64,000 nt of DNA from DASQZK01 sp963809925 (GTDB lineage Bacteria > Bacteroidota > Bacteroidia > Bacteroidales > GCA-2748055), in the NCBI GenBank assembly GCA_963809925.1, contig CAWELH010000010.1, positions 186,001 through 250,000 of the forward strand, given 5' to 3'. Under the pieces are notes generated by a model. That model was not told the DNA's origin. It did not search any database and saw only the letters and a program-made list of their open reading frames with translations. The first letter of the stretch is position 1, and each line of letters starts with the position of its first letter. The position numbers were made by a program, and so were the translations under genes. Shown here piece after piece: positions 1-10,077 of this stretch.

Positions 1-2220
1 ATCGTAGATTTTAACGCGGCATTTCAAAGGCTTACCAAATTCACTGCTGCCGATATCCGTGACAAAACTTCAGTTGATATCGGGATTTTTCCAGATTTCG
101 GTGTACGTGATAAATTCTTCCTGGATTTGCAGGAAGAAAAACCAATCCTTAACAAGGAATTGGCTCTCACTACCAAATATGGTGAATCTGTAGACGTTCT
201 CGTCTCTTCAACCAGTATCAGCATCGAAGGCGAAAATTATCTTTTGTCGATTATCAGGGATATCACTAAGCTAAAGGGTGTAGAAAGGGCATTAAACGAT
301 TCCCATCAACGCCTGCTCATCAGCGAGGAAAAATTCACAGCCTTTCTAAACCATTCCCCTGATGGGATTATGATAACTGATGAAGGAGGTAGGATTCAGG
401 ACTGGAACACAAGTATGGAAAAACTAACTGGCATTCCCGGAAGCAGGGCTGTCGGCTCAGATTTGATGAATATCCTTGAAAAGATACATACCTTCAATAT
501 CGGCAGCGTACCAGACTTTGATCTTTTGCGAAAAAAACTGGAAGAATTCTTTAAGACTGGTGCTCCGGAGCTCATCACGATGAAAGAGAACAGAGAAGTT
601 ATGCTTCCTGGTATTGGGAAGTTATATATTGAAATCTTCACCTTTCCAATCACAACTGAAAAGGGATATAGAATCGGACAGATTTCAAGGGATATCTCCG
701 AACAGAAAGAATTCGAACACAATGTTCTGCTTTACCGCGATATCTTCATAAACAATGAAGACGGCATTGCCATCATGAACCTGAAAGGCAGGTATACTGA
801 AATTAATCGCGCACATAAAGAGATTCTGGGCTTTCCGGCTGAAGAGCTCAATGGAAAAACACCAGCCGTATTTTTGGGAGAGAGACTTTTCGATGAGATT
901 TTCAGAGTTTATGATTACCAGGGTGCATTTGAAGGTGAACTGAATGCATCCCGAAGTAACGGAAAAAAAATATTCATCGATTTCATCTTGTTCCCCGTGA
1001 TGTCTGACAATCTTCCGGTATGCATCGTTTCAGTGGTCAGAGATATTTCCGGACGAAAAAATACGGAGAGAGAGCTTATTGAGGCCAGACGTGCAGCGGA
1101 GGAAGCCGATTCGCTGAAAACAGCATTCCTGTCCAATATGTCTCATGAGATCAGAACGCCTATGAATTCAATACTAGGATTTTCAGGTCTTCTTGAAAAT
1201 ACCAAACTCGATGAGGATAAACGAAAAAAATATATCGGATATATCAATAAAAACGGCGATAACCTTTTGCACTTGATTGAAGATATTATTGACATTTCTA
1301 AAATTGAATCCAATCAGATCAAAATTGAGAAAGCTCCTTGCGATATCCATGAGCTTTTGGAGGATTTATTTACCAGTATGGCACGTGTGCTGGAGAAGGA
1401 AGAAAAAAAATCAGTTCAGCTTACAAAGAAATTTCCGGATGAAGCCCTCTGGGCCCATACTGATGGATTTCGTCTACGCCAGATTTTTATTAATCTGATA
1501 CACAATGCGATAAAATTTACTGATAATGGTTTTGTTGAAATAGGCTACCATTCCGGTAATGAAAAGGAAATCCTTTTTCATGTCAAGGATACGGGTATTG
1601 GCATTCCACCGGAACTGATGGATTCTATATTTGAAAGGTTCAGGAAACTTGAGAATGAAAAGAAAAAGCTTTATGGTGGTGCCGGCCTGGGACTGGCTAT
1701 AACAAAGCAACTGGTAAATCTCATGGGTGGAAGAATATGGGTGGAATCAGATGTTGGCAAAGGAACTACTTTTTATTTCACCACACCTCTGGTTCGTAGT
1801 TATATTGAGGAAGTACTGGAAGGAACGGAACGCAGGAAAGAGATCCGAAGCAAATGGACGGGAAAGAAAATATTGATAGTGGAAGACGACCAGTACAGTT
1901 TCGAACTTATCGGTGAATTCTTGTCTGGAACGGAGGCAGAATTCATTCATGTTACCGACGGGAAGGAAGCCGTTAAGATCATCACCGGAAGGAGTGATAT
2001 TGACCTTGTCATCATGGATATACAGATACCGGGGATGAGCGGCTATGAAGCCACCAGACTGATCAAAACGATGAACTCAGCCATTCCTGTCATTGCACAA
2101 ACCGCCTTTGCCATGGAGGAAGACAAAAAAATGGCTTTCCAGGCAGGCTGTGATGAGTTTCTAACTAAACCCTTGAACCGGCAGGTTTTTCTGGAAGTGC
2201 TGGGTAATTTTTTAAACTGA
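1..2220 (+). CDS. Hybrid sensor histidine kinase/response regulator, 5' end outside window
   Basis: The frame is open from the first base, so the true start lies upstream; 739 residues are visible. In order I see the end of a first PAS domain (to about residue 92), two further PAS domains (about 108-235 and 240-355), a HisKA domain with phospho-acceptor His382 in SNMSHEIRTP, an HATPase domain (N box around IHNAIKF, G1 DTGIGIP, G2 GGAGLGLA), and a C-terminal receiver domain with phospho-Asp673 in VIMDIQIPG and the conserved Lys in TKP. No membrane segment is visible, though one could sit upstream. The family senses small molecules or redox state through PAS and relays phosphate His to Asp. There is no output DNA-binding domain, so a separate phosphotransfer or regulator partner is likely. 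It converges on the next gene with a 30-base gap. Confidence 0.95.
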   Translation: MVDFNAAFQRLTKFTAADIRDKTSVDIGIFPDFGVRDKFFLDLQEEKPILNKELALTTKYGESVDVLVSSTSISIEGENYLLSIIRDITKLKGVERALNDSHQRLLISEEKFTAFLNHSPDGIMITDEGGRIQDWNTSMEKLTGIPGSRAVGSDLMNILEKIHTFNIGSVPDFDLLRKKLEEFFKTGAPELITMKENREVMLPGIGKLYIEIFTFPITTEKGYRIGQISRDISEQKEFEHNVLLYRDIFINNEDGIAIMNLKGRYTEINRAHKEILGFPAEELNGKTPAVFLGERLFDEIFRVYDYQGAFEGELNASRSNGKKIFIDFILFPVMSDNLPVCIVSVVRDISGRKNTERELIEARRAAEEADSLKTAFLSNMSHEIRTPMNSILGFSGLLENTKLDEDKRKKYIGYINKNGDNLLHLIEDIIDISKIESNQIKIEKAPCDIHELLEDLFTSMARVLEKEEKKSVQLTKKFPDEALWAHTDGFRLRQIFINLIHNAIKFTDNGFVEIGYHSGNEKEILFHVKDTGIGIPPELMDSIFERFRKLENEKKKLYGGAGLGLAITKQLVNLMGGRIWVESDVGKGTTFYFTTPLVRSYIEEVLEGTERRKEIRSKWTGKKILIVEDDQYSFELIGEFLSGTEAEFIHVTDGKEAVKIITGRSDIDLVIMDIQIPGMSGYEATRLIKTMNSAIPVIAQTAFAMEEDKKMAFQAGCDEFLTKPLNRQVFLEVLGNFLN

Positions 2221-2250
2221 TGCCGACTTGCTTCTATCCACCCCGATAGG

Positions 2251-5200
2251 CTATTCATTCATACCACCACGAAAAAGATTCAGAAATAATTTCATCCCGT
2301 TTGTAAGAAAGAGAATGTATGCCAATAAGTTAAGCATCCAAATCATGGAGATATTAAATCTGAAAACGGGAATGACCTGATTATTAAATCGTTTCCGTGA
2401 AGCAAAAAACCTGGCCTTCCCAAAATCTGACTCCGGGGGGATAAATACGGGACTTCCTGATTTGATCAGCCTGCTACCATTTTCAACAACACCGGAAGAT
2501 TGATTCCGGTTTAGTACTAGCTCTTCAACATATTCGTTTTGATGCGACTTTTTGAAGACTTCAACCGGGACATTCACCAGAGAGTCAGCCAGGTGTTCTT
2601 TCGTAAGTTCAATTTTCCCAATGGTTTCCGATATCGTATTCTCCATAAGAAAACGGACATAGGTGAGATAGCCGTATGCTTCATTATACAGCAGGCTGTC
2701 ATAGGAGGCAGCCTTCAGCAGTGGAAGTTTTTCAAAAGGTGCAATTTCATCACTTTCACCAAGTAATCTGAATTCACGGGCGATTAGGGACAGGTACACT
2801 TGCAAGCTGTCGGCCGGCGCTCTGTTCGAGCGAAGTTTTTCACAATGAGAAAGGCTGGACTCCAGTGACGGAAGAATATGCCTAAGTATAAAACGACTCT
2901 GGTAGAGTTTCATTTCGTCATGGAAAAAATACCTGTTGTATGGATTTGCCGCATACTGATCCACCATCAATGCTTCATATGCCCAGCGGGTCGGTGTAAA
3001 CTCCGCAAGCAATGGAACCAGTCTTTCCTCTTTTACATTGGAAGTATCCTCGCTAAAATGGATCATGTAACCTGAAAACAGCATGTTTGGGATGATCAAA
3101 AACGGGATCACAATGTACAGGCTGGTTACTCTCCGTACTCCGGATGAAAGCGCCAGGGCTGTAAGGTTGCCGAATGCAGCCAGGGAGAAAAAAGTTATCG
3201 TATAAGGCAGAAGCATTCCCTTAAGACCAAGGAGAAAATTTCCTGTCAGGGCATACATCAGGGTTTGAAATGCGGAGACAAGGAGGAGATAGGCAACTTT
3301 GGAATTCTGGAAACTGAAAAAACTTAGGTTTAGCGATTGGTCACGTACAATCCGCTTGTTTTCATGTGCAATCTCCGATGCCCCTGTAAGCATGCCTGCG
3401 AAAAGGGCAAAATTGACCGATAGAAAGATGTACATAGGGAGGTACTCATTTTCTGAAAACAAGTATTTGCTTCCATATACCATCCTGGTAATGATGGCAA
3501 TGAGTCCACCTGCCGCCGGTATTCCGAACAGTGTAAGCAACACATATTTCAGATTTGAAAACTTAACCCTGAAATCCCGCATTAGGTAAATCATGAACTG
3601 CTTCTCGATACCGGGAAGTCCCGAAGGGTTTATGGGGACAGGCTTTCCGGTTTCTTTCGCATCTTCATACATATCGTCATTTTCCGCCCGCCAGGCATCA
3701 TACCATGCACCCGGAGAAACCAGCCTTTCATCACTAACCGTTCCGTCGGAATCAATTTTCTTGGTTTCAACAATTTTAATTACATCCTCGGGATTAACCT
3801 GCTGCGTGCTGCTCTGTATATAGTAGTAGGGCAAGAGTCCTGTACTCCGGAAATGTGCGATCGAACCAGCCGGTTCTCCCGAATAGATCATGTAGCCGTC
3901 CTGGTCAATAAGCCAGACTTTATCAAACATATTGAAAAGTTCTGCCGTTGGCAGGGGAGAAGTAATGTAGATCAGCTTGCCCTTGTAGGTCTCCTCCTTC
4001 ATGATGGTGATTAACCGCCTGGCATCGGAATAGGACAAACCACTCAGCGATTCATCAAGAAAAAGTATATATGGATTTCTGAGCATTTCCATGGCAATTC
4101 GGAGGCAAACTCTCTGAAAATCAGAAATACTGTGATCATTTTCCGTACCGGTCGTCACATTACTGATTCCATCCAAACTGAATCGTTCAAGCGTTTCTCT
4201 GACCCTTTTTCTGATTTCTCTATCTGAAAGGGAACCAAGGGTGAGCTGAGCCTGGTAGTACATGTTCTCGAAAACAGTTAATTCCGGGAACAATAGATCG
4301 TCCTGGGAAATATAAGCAATGGCTGATTTTAGTTTGTAGCGGTTTACCTGAAGATCCGCACCGTTTATGAAAATTTTTCCTTCCGTCGGCGTAAGTCGAT
4401 TCGAGATCAATTTGAGAATGGTCGACTTACCGGAGCCGTTATTTCCGAGTATACCAATCAGCTGACCAGATTCTTCTGAAAATGAAAATGGTTTGATGCT
4501 GTAATGCGTGGACTTATAGCGAAAAAATATATTATGTCCGGAAAGCCTGATCTTCGGAGGCCGGTCAGAAAGAGTGAAAAGTTCTTCAATTTCATCATAA
4601 GTAATCGGCTCAAGGCCAGCAAAATGAAGCTGGTCCTTCTTACGGAAGGAATACAGAAAGCCTTCCCACACCCGTTTATCGTTCAGATAGAGTGTTTGTT
4701 TGCCTGTGAATCTGAAAACTACGTAATTATGGCGTTCAAAATACCTGAAATGCAGGGCTCCCCGGATTCTCTCTGAAAGAACAGCATCCGGAACGGGCGC
4801 AGATCCGGGTTTATGTTCCTCCACCCATACACCTTCAAGTTTGTCGATCCTGTCATTGTCTTCTGAAATTATGAGATCATGTCCTTTTCTTACATCAGCA
4901 ATACCTCTCACAAAATCACAGGCACATGAAAAGTCTTCAAGAGACAGGTTTAGGCTTGTGCTGAGCTCCCGGATGTTTATAATATTTTCTTCATCAGCTT
5001 CAAGGTAGATGCGGTTGAATTCAAGCAGGGCAAGGATGACAAGAAGCCTCTCCTGTAGATATAGGTTATTCTGCACCTTGTTTCCTGCCTCGTGTAACAG
5101 GTTTTTACGAAGACCGGTGGTGTCAGAAATCAACCGGTAGGCATTTGATGTCATTTCATGAAAATACCTGGCGGTGTATGAATGGTAAATTTTGAGACAT

Positions 5201-5340
5201 TCTTCTACCGGGTAGGTAATTGCCGCTTTTTCAAAATATTCTTCAAGATTGTTACGAATGTCAGCTGGTTTCTTCCCGGGAAGCGGAAGAAAAAGTATGG
5301 AAAAAAAATGGTTCAGGGCGTCGATAAAACTCTGACTCAT
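2251..5340 (-). CDS. ABC-type ATPase fused to ABC2-like membrane domain, degenerate motifs
   Basis: 1029 residues. Residues 1-240 are mostly helical and acidic (perhaps TerB-like, uncertain) and carry no recognised motif. The nucleotide-binding domain follows at about 265-490: Walker A GNNGSGKST (299-307), Q-loop ISQDD near 345, and Walker B YILFLDES (424-431). The usual LSGGQ signature is replaced by ISDFQR (405-410), and the switch histidine after Walker B is absent (YITSPLP, about 458-464). An ABC2-type membrane domain follows with about five helices between 598 and 758, a long extracytoplasmic section, and a last helix near 1000-1020. The NBD-before-TMD order resembles the ABCG arrangement. 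The substrate cannot be told. The ATG at 5338-5340 is the natural start. It may be an exporter or a non-transport ABC machine; retained Walker motifs suggest ATP binding. Confidence 0.8.
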   Translation of the reverse strand: MSQSFIDALNHFFSILFLPLPGKKPADIRNNLEEYFEKAAITYPVEECLKIYHSYTARYFHEMTSNAYRLISDTTGLRKNLLHEAGNKVQNNLYLQERLLVILALLEFNRIYLEADEENIINIRELSTSLNLSLEDFSCACDFVRGIADVRKGHDLIISEDNDRIDKLEGVWVEEHKPGSAPVPDAVLSERIRGALHFRYFERHNYVVFRFTGKQTLYLNDKRVWEGFLYSFRKKDQLHFAGLEPITYDEIEELFTLSDRPPKIRLSGHNIFFRYKSTHYSIKPFSFSEESGQLIGILGNNGSGKSTILKLISNRLTPTEGKIFINGADLQVNRYKLKSAIAYISQDDLLFPELTVFENMYYQAQLTLGSLSDREIRKRVRETLERFSLDGISNVTTGTENDHSISDFQRVCLRIAMEMLRNPYILFLDESLSGLSYSDARRLITIMKEETYKGKLIYITSPLPTAELFNMFDKVWLIDQDGYMIYSGEPAGSIAHFRSTGLLPYYYIQSSTQQVNPEDVIKIVETKKIDSDGTVSDERLVSPGAWYDAWRAENDDMYEDAKETGKPVPINPSGLPGIEKQFMIYLMRDFRVKFSNLKYVLLTLFGIPAAGGLIAIITRMVYGSKYLFSENEYLPMYIFLSVNFALFAGMLTGASEIAHENKRIVRDQSLNLSFFSFQNSKVAYLLLVSAFQTLMYALTGNFLLGLKGMLLPYTITFFSLAAFGNLTALALSSGVRRVTSLYIVIPFLIIPNMLFSGYMIHFSEDTSNVKEERLVPLLAEFTPTRWAYEALMVDQYAANPYNRYFFHDEMKLYQSRFILRHILPSLESSLSHCEKLRSNRAPADSLQVYLSLIAREFRLLGESDEIAPFEKLPLLKAASYDSLLYNEAYGYLTYVRFLMENTISETIGKIELTKEHLADSLVNVPVEVFKKSHQNEYVEELVLNRNQSSGVVENGSRLIKSGSPVFIPPESDFGKARFFASRKRFNNQVIPVFRFNISMIWMLNLLAYILFLTNGMKLFLNLFRGGMNE

Positions 5341-5607
5341 ACTTTCCGTTGATCAGTTATTGAAACTAGTGCTTAGGGATTCAATTGTATTCTTTGATCG
5401 AAATTTACTAAATTCTGTCCGAATATACTTTTCATCTGGCCAAAATAACGGAATAACGTCTTCATATCTTTTCATTGAGGTCATTTTTTTTATTTCATTC
5501 TCTTCTATTTTTTGTCATCCTCGTTTTACCACAAATTGACGCTGAAATACGGAACTTCTTACTATCTTTAAGTGTTTTCAATTAATAAATCCCAAAACCA
5601 GAAAAAC

Positions 5608-6642
5608 ATGAATATTTCGAAGTCAGTTTTTGGAGTCATGCCAGAGGGTAGGGACGTGGAGCAGTACGCATTACAGAACGATCAGGGTATGATCGTAAAA
5701 ATCATTAATTATGGTGGCATCATCACGAATATTATGGTTCCCGACAAGAAAGGTAAAACGCATGATGTTGTCCTGGGTTTTGATAACCTGGAAAGTTACC
5801 TTAAAACCCATCCATATTTCGGTGCGATCGTTGGCCGTTATGCCAACAGGATTGCAGGTGGTCGTTTCAAACTTAATGGTAAAGAATATATGCTGGCCGT
5901 TAATAATGGACCAAATCATCTCCATGGAGGGCTAAAAGGATTTGACAAGAAACTTTGGAAGGCTGTAAAGACAGCAACGGAAAATGAAATTGTACTGAAA
6001 CTGACATATTTTTCTGAAGATATGGAAGAAGGATATCCGGGTAATCTGAATGTCGAGGTTGATTATGTCCTGAATAATGACAATGAATTTATGATCAGGT
6101 ATAAGGCACATACAGACATGCCCACATATATTAATCTAACCAACCATTCTTATTTTAATCTGAACAGCGTCAGTTCAGATGTACTCAGGCATAAGATGAT
6201 CCTCGACTGCGATAAATACACACCGGTTGATAAAACACTCATCCCTACCGGAGAAATCCGAAGTGTTGAGGGCACACCCTTTGATTTTCTTGAGATGAAG
6301 GAAATTGGCAGGGATTTTAAAGATCTGGAGAATGGCTATGATCATAACTTCGTGGTCAATAAAGAAGATTTGGAGATGAAATGGTTCGCCAGGGTTGAAG
6401 ATCCCGATTCAGGAAGAATCATGGAGGTGGCTACCACACAACCCGGCGTTCAGTTCTATACCGCTAATTTTCTGAAAGATGTTCATGGGAAGAATGGGAT
6501 AATCTATCAGGCACATGATGGTTTATGCCTTGAGACACAGCATTTCCCCGACTCTCCCAACCAGCCTGACTTTCCTTCCACAGTCCTTGAGCCAAACGAT
6601 GTTTACAGGCAGACCACGATTTATAAGTTTGGGATTATATAA
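5608..6642 (+). CDS. galM: Aldose 1-epimerase (mutarotase)
   Basis: Interconverts alpha and beta anomers of galactose or glucose, feeding the Leloir pathway whose kinase and uridylyltransferase genes (galK, galT) lie about 12 kb away. Family motifs are clear: GRYANRIAGGRF, NGPNHLHGG, the catalytic His in NLTNHSYFNL, and the catalytic Glu in LETQHFPDSPNQPD near the C-terminus. I start at the ATG at 5608 (MNISKSVF, 344 residues); the frame extends to a GTG at 5572, but that prefix (INKSQNQKN) is not family-like. No signal peptide is seen, so it is cytoplasmic, unlike some Bacteroidota paralogues that are lipoproteins. A near-match to the -7 element (TATCTTTA, 5563-5570) precedes it. It is followed after 6 bases by the M1 peptidase, so the two may be co-transcribed. 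Confidence 0.93.
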   Translation: MNISKSVFGVMPEGRDVEQYALQNDQGMIVKIINYGGIITNIMVPDKKGKTHDVVLGFDNLESYLKTHPYFGAIVGRYANRIAGGRFKLNGKEYMLAVNNGPNHLHGGLKGFDKKLWKAVKTATENEIVLKLTYFSEDMEEGYPGNLNVEVDYVLNNDNEFMIRYKAHTDMPTYINLTNHSYFNLNSVSSDVLRHKMILDCDKYTPVDKTLIPTGEIRSVEGTPFDFLEMKEIGRDFKDLENGYDHNFVVNKEDLEMKWFARVEDPDSGRIMEVATTQPGVQFYTANFLKDVHGKNGIIYQAHDGLCLETQHFPDSPNQPDFPSTVLEPNDVYRQTTIYKFGII

Positions 6643-6648
6643 GCAAGT

Positions 6649-8583
6649 ATGAAAAGATTATTTCTGACTGCGCTCTCTCTGGCAATATTTTTCCAGTCAT
6701 TCTCACAGGATTACTGCTCAATGGCACGAATGGCTCCGTTTATCGAGGGTTCTGTTGCACCTGGATACTCGCAGAAGGAGTGCCTTTACGATGTGAAGTT
6801 TTATTTTATCAGTGTGGAAGCCGACGATTCAACCGCCGACATCATTGCTACAACCACCATTAATTTTCAGGCACTGCTGGATATTGATACCCTGGTTTTT
6901 GAGCTTACTGATAGTGAGGCTGTTGACAGTGTTATTCTGAACGGGATAAATCAAAATAATTACATCCATGAGAATGAACTACTGAAAATCATTCCTGAGG
7001 TGCCTCTCGACAAGGAGAGTTCCAATACTGTAACGATCAGCTATGCAGGTACTTCATCGGCCGGAGGATTTTTTACAGGCCTGTCTAACGGAAAGGACTT
7101 TGCATACAATAAACAAGTCACCTATACACTCTCAGAACCCTTTGAATCAAAGGACTGGTTTCCGGTGAAACAGGATTTGTCGGACAAGGCAGATTCCGTT
7201 TGGGTGTTCATCACTACCAGGGAAGGTCTTATGGGTGGCTCAAACGGCATGTTAACTAATATTTCCTACCCTTCACCAGGAAAGGTACGGTATGAGTGGA
7301 AAACAAGATATCCAACCGATTTCTATCTCATATCATTTACAGTGGCCGACTATATCGATTATAGTTTTTATGCCGTTTCAGATGTACTTGGTGATTCACT
7401 GCTTATACAGAACTTTATCTACAATTCCCCGGGGATCCTTGACCGTCAAAAAGATAACATAGATATTACTACAGATTTTATCATTTATTTCTCGGAACTT
7501 TTCGGAAAGTATCCTTTCATACGTGAAAAATACGGTCATTGTATGGCACCTATTGGCGGGGGAATGGAACATCAGACCATGACCACACTGCAGAATTTTG
7601 ATTTCAGCCTGGTCTCACATGAATTAACACATCAATGGTTCGGCGACCATGTCACATGTGGTTCCTGGCGCGATATATGGTTGAATGAAGGCTTCGCATC
7701 GTACGGAGAATACCTTGCCCTGGATAAGTTTAAAGGAAGAGATGCAGCACTGAAATGGTTGTCTGATGCCCATGACCGTGCAATAGCCAGCTCAGATAAA
7801 AGTATTTATCTCTCTGAAGTTGAAGCAAAAAATACGGCTCGTATTTTCGATTACAACACGACGTACAAGAAAGGTGCCTCCATTATTCACATGCTCAGGT
7901 ATGAACTGAATGACGATAGCCTGTTTTTTGGGATTCTGCGTGAATACCAGAAGACCTTTGCCGACTCATCGGCGGTGGCGGAAGACCTGTTAAAACTCAT
8001 CAATGACCTTAGCGGGAGTGACTATTCCTGGTTCTTTGATCAATGGTATTATGGCACAGGATATCCTGTCTTTGAAACCTCCTGGCAACAGGTAAATGAC
8101 AGTCTGATCCTGGACTCTTACCAGATACAGATCAATAATGTTAAAAAAATTTTTAAAACGCACATGGATTTCCAAATCATTTTCAGTGATGATTCGGATA
8201 CCATTTTCCGGTTGTGGAATGAAAATGAAAGTGAGCATTTTGTACTTCCCGTAGATAAAGAAGTGATCAGCGTAATCGCGGATCCTAATCTTAACATTTT
8301 GATGAAACCTTCGGTTTACAGGGTCTCCAAAGCTTCCGCCTACTACGAAGTCTCTCCAAATCCATTCACACAGGGCATAAATATTTACTTTAATAATCCC
8401 TTATCAGGAAGAAAATTATACATTGTCAACCCCCGTGGCCAGCTTGTATATCAGAACATGGCTGAGGAACAGACAATGCATCTCGAATTGTCCGGACTGG
8501 AACAGGGTATTTTTTTACTTGTCATATTAACTTCCGACGGGAAGAAGTTTTCCAGCAGGATCGTGAAAGTTAGGGAAAAATAG
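6649..8583 (+). CDS. Secreted M1-family metallopeptidase with T9SS C-terminal sorting domain
   Basis: 644 residues beginning with a Sec signal peptide (cleavage near SFSQ-D20). The zinc site is HELTH at 324-328 with the third ligand Glu347 in LNEGFASY, the gluzincin layout of M1 aminopeptidases. The usual GAMEN exopeptidase motif reads GGGMEHQ, keeping the Glu that binds the free amino terminus but changing the Asn to His. The last ~75 residues (from SPNPFTQG, through LYIVNPRGQLVY and LSGLEQGIFLL, to SRIVKV) form a type A T9SS sorting domain, so the protein should be carried across the outer membrane and anchored or released. Likely role: degrading external peptides. It lies 6 bases after galM. 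Confidence 0.9.
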   Translation: MKRLFLTALSLAIFFQSFSQDYCSMARMAPFIEGSVAPGYSQKECLYDVKFYFISVEADDSTADIIATTTINFQALLDIDTLVFELTDSEAVDSVILNGINQNNYIHENELLKIIPEVPLDKESSNTVTISYAGTSSAGGFFTGLSNGKDFAYNKQVTYTLSEPFESKDWFPVKQDLSDKADSVWVFITTREGLMGGSNGMLTNISYPSPGKVRYEWKTRYPTDFYLISFTVADYIDYSFYAVSDVLGDSLLIQNFIYNSPGILDRQKDNIDITTDFIIYFSELFGKYPFIREKYGHCMAPIGGGMEHQTMTTLQNFDFSLVSHELTHQWFGDHVTCGSWRDIWLNEGFASYGEYLALDKFKGRDAALKWLSDAHDRAIASSDKSIYLSEVEAKNTARIFDYNTTYKKGASIIHMLRYELNDDSLFFGILREYQKTFADSSAVAEDLLKLINDLSGSDYSWFFDQWYYGTGYPVFETSWQQVNDSLILDSYQIQINNVKKIFKTHMDFQIIFSDDSDTIFRLWNENESEHFVLPVDKEVISVIADPNLNILMKPSVYRVSKASAYYEVSPNPFTQGINIYFNNPLSGRKLYIVNPRGQLVYQNMAEEQTMHLELSGLEQGIFLLVILTSDGKKFSSRIVKVREK

Positions 8584-8611
8584 CCTTTAGTAAAGCATGA
8601 AATAGAGGTCA

Positions 8612-10045
8612 CTACGGCTTTGTCTGTCTTCCAGGTACAGCCATTTCAAGATCTGCATTGTCGATGACAAATACCCAGTCGCCCGCTGCCGGTGGTGCAA
8701 AATGATGAAGCTCTTTATCTTCGACGGTTTCACTGGCGCCAGCCTCTCCATTTGAAGGCTTGTACCACCAATATTTAACTGCACTCCCCCGGATCTTGGA
8801 CAAATCAACGGTTATCGTATGTGGCGTTGGCATATAAACGATCAGGGTATTGCCGTCATCCGTTTTGGCGGCAGTTACATAATCAGGACTTCCCCATTTG
8901 CCGTAGCCATCCGTCAACACTTGATGCCCAAAATCAGGAACAAGACGGTACCAGGCTCTGGATGAAAATAATTCCTGTAAATGCTGCATGCTCTTGGATC
9001 CGTCGTTGTCCAGCTCAGTCTTCCAGTCCGTTTTTCCACACCAATCTTTTGAATAACCAAAATGCCATATCGGACAGTTCCCAAAAACATGTCCCATACC
9101 GCCGCAAAGGATGGCTTCATAAGCCTGAGCCCGCAACTGGGATGGGGTGGAGTGATGTTCGTTTTCATAAGCCGATTCAATTTGGAAGAAAGGCAGTACC
9201 GGCACGCGCAAATACGCTTCTTTATACAAAATATATAAGATTGAATCATACTTGTAGATATTGTTAATATCTACCCATGGCTGATCCTGCCATGGCGTGA
9301 CGGCAAATGATCCCGGGTTGTTGTGCGCGGTGAGGAGATGCCTTTTATCGGTTTCCAGTATGCCATGCACCACCTCGAGGGTTTTGTACCTGATCTGTGA
9401 CGGATCCGTGTCTCCTCCGATAAGCCAGATAATATTATCAAACGACCTGTATCTCGATCCGACAAATCGTCCCCATGCCCGCATTTCTTCCGATAACGCT
9501 GCCTTAGCTTCTGTACACCAGCCCTCATCGCCACAGCCATATCCCAGATATATCGGCGCAAGTAATACCACAATGTTTCTTTTACCTGCTTCACGTATAA
9601 CAAAATCGGCAAACGTAAAATAATTTTCATTTGGACGGACAAAGGATCTGCCGGTAAAAGGCTGTTCACCATAATAATTAGCGGGCGGGTTAGTACAAAA
9701 TTTGTGTTCGATAAGGTTGACCATGATAACGCTGAAGCCCTTCTGCTGTCTGTCGTCAAGGTAGAGGATTACGTCACTGCTGTCGGGCTGGGCGATCAGG
9801 GACCAGGCTGCATCCCCCGACCAGAAAAAAGGCTCATCCTTTTGATCAACAAGATACCGTGATGTGGCAGGACCCTTTTTTACCGGAAATTTATAATTAT
9901 GCTGATAACCATTACCTTGTATGGACGGGAGATCATCAATTTTATCGGGATAACCGGAGAAGGAACAGAATATGCAAACCGCGAAGATGCCTGTAATTAT
10001 CTTCAAAAAACGGTGATATTTGAAGCTTGCTTTCCTATAGGTCAT
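8612..10045 (-). CDS. Apiosidase-like glycoside hydrolase (DUF4038/GH140-type)
   Basis: 477 residues with a hydrophobic N-terminal signal region (residues 14-30, possibly lipoprotein or Sec type). The body resembles the DUF4038 (apiosidase-like, GH140) TIM barrel followed by a C-terminal beta domain of the 'putative collagen-binding' type (about 390-465, ending APPAAGDWVFVIDN). Candidate catalytic acids are Asp212 in LIGGDTDP and Glu290 in FFQIESAYENEH, matching the placement of Asp/Glu in characterised members. GH140 releases apiose from rhamnogalacturonan II, but the family is broad and this protein's substrate is inferred only. It lies 32 bases downstream of a GH3 enzyme on the same strand, so the pair probably forms one operon acting on plant or algal glycans in the periplasm. 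Confidence 0.75.
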   Translation of the reverse strand: MTYRKASFKYHRFLKIITGIFAVCIFCSFSGYPDKIDDLPSIQGNGYQHNYKFPVKKGPATSRYLVDQKDEPFFWSGDAAWSLIAQPDSSDVILYLDDRQQKGFSVIMVNLIEHKFCTNPPANYYGEQPFTGRSFVRPNENYFTFADFVIREAGKRNIVVLLAPIYLGYGCGDEGWCTEAKAALSEEMRAWGRFVGSRYRSFDNIIWLIGGDTDPSQIRYKTLEVVHGILETDKRHLLTAHNNPGSFAVTPWQDQPWVDINNIYKYDSILYILYKEAYLRVPVLPFFQIESAYENEHHSTPSQLRAQAYEAILCGGMGHVFGNCPIWHFGYSKDWCGKTDWKTELDNDGSKSMQHLQELFSSRAWYRLVPDFGHQVLTDGYGKWGSPDYVTAAKTDDGNTLIVYMPTPHTITVDLSKIRGSAVKYWWYKPSNGEAGASETVEDKELHHFAPPAAGDWVFVIDNADLEMAVPGRQTKP

Positions 10046-10077
10046 ATCTTTATCTGCAACGGGTTTTTACCACAATA

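Noticed and set aside
5380..5396. 17-base identity with 17237-17253 (TTCAATTGTATTCTTTG)
   Set aside because: One AT-rich 17-base match in 64 kb is close to chance expectation and the two contexts differ.
5572..5607. GTG start for galM
   Set aside because: The extra 12 residues are polar and not seen in the family; the ATG at 5608 gives the normal N-terminus.
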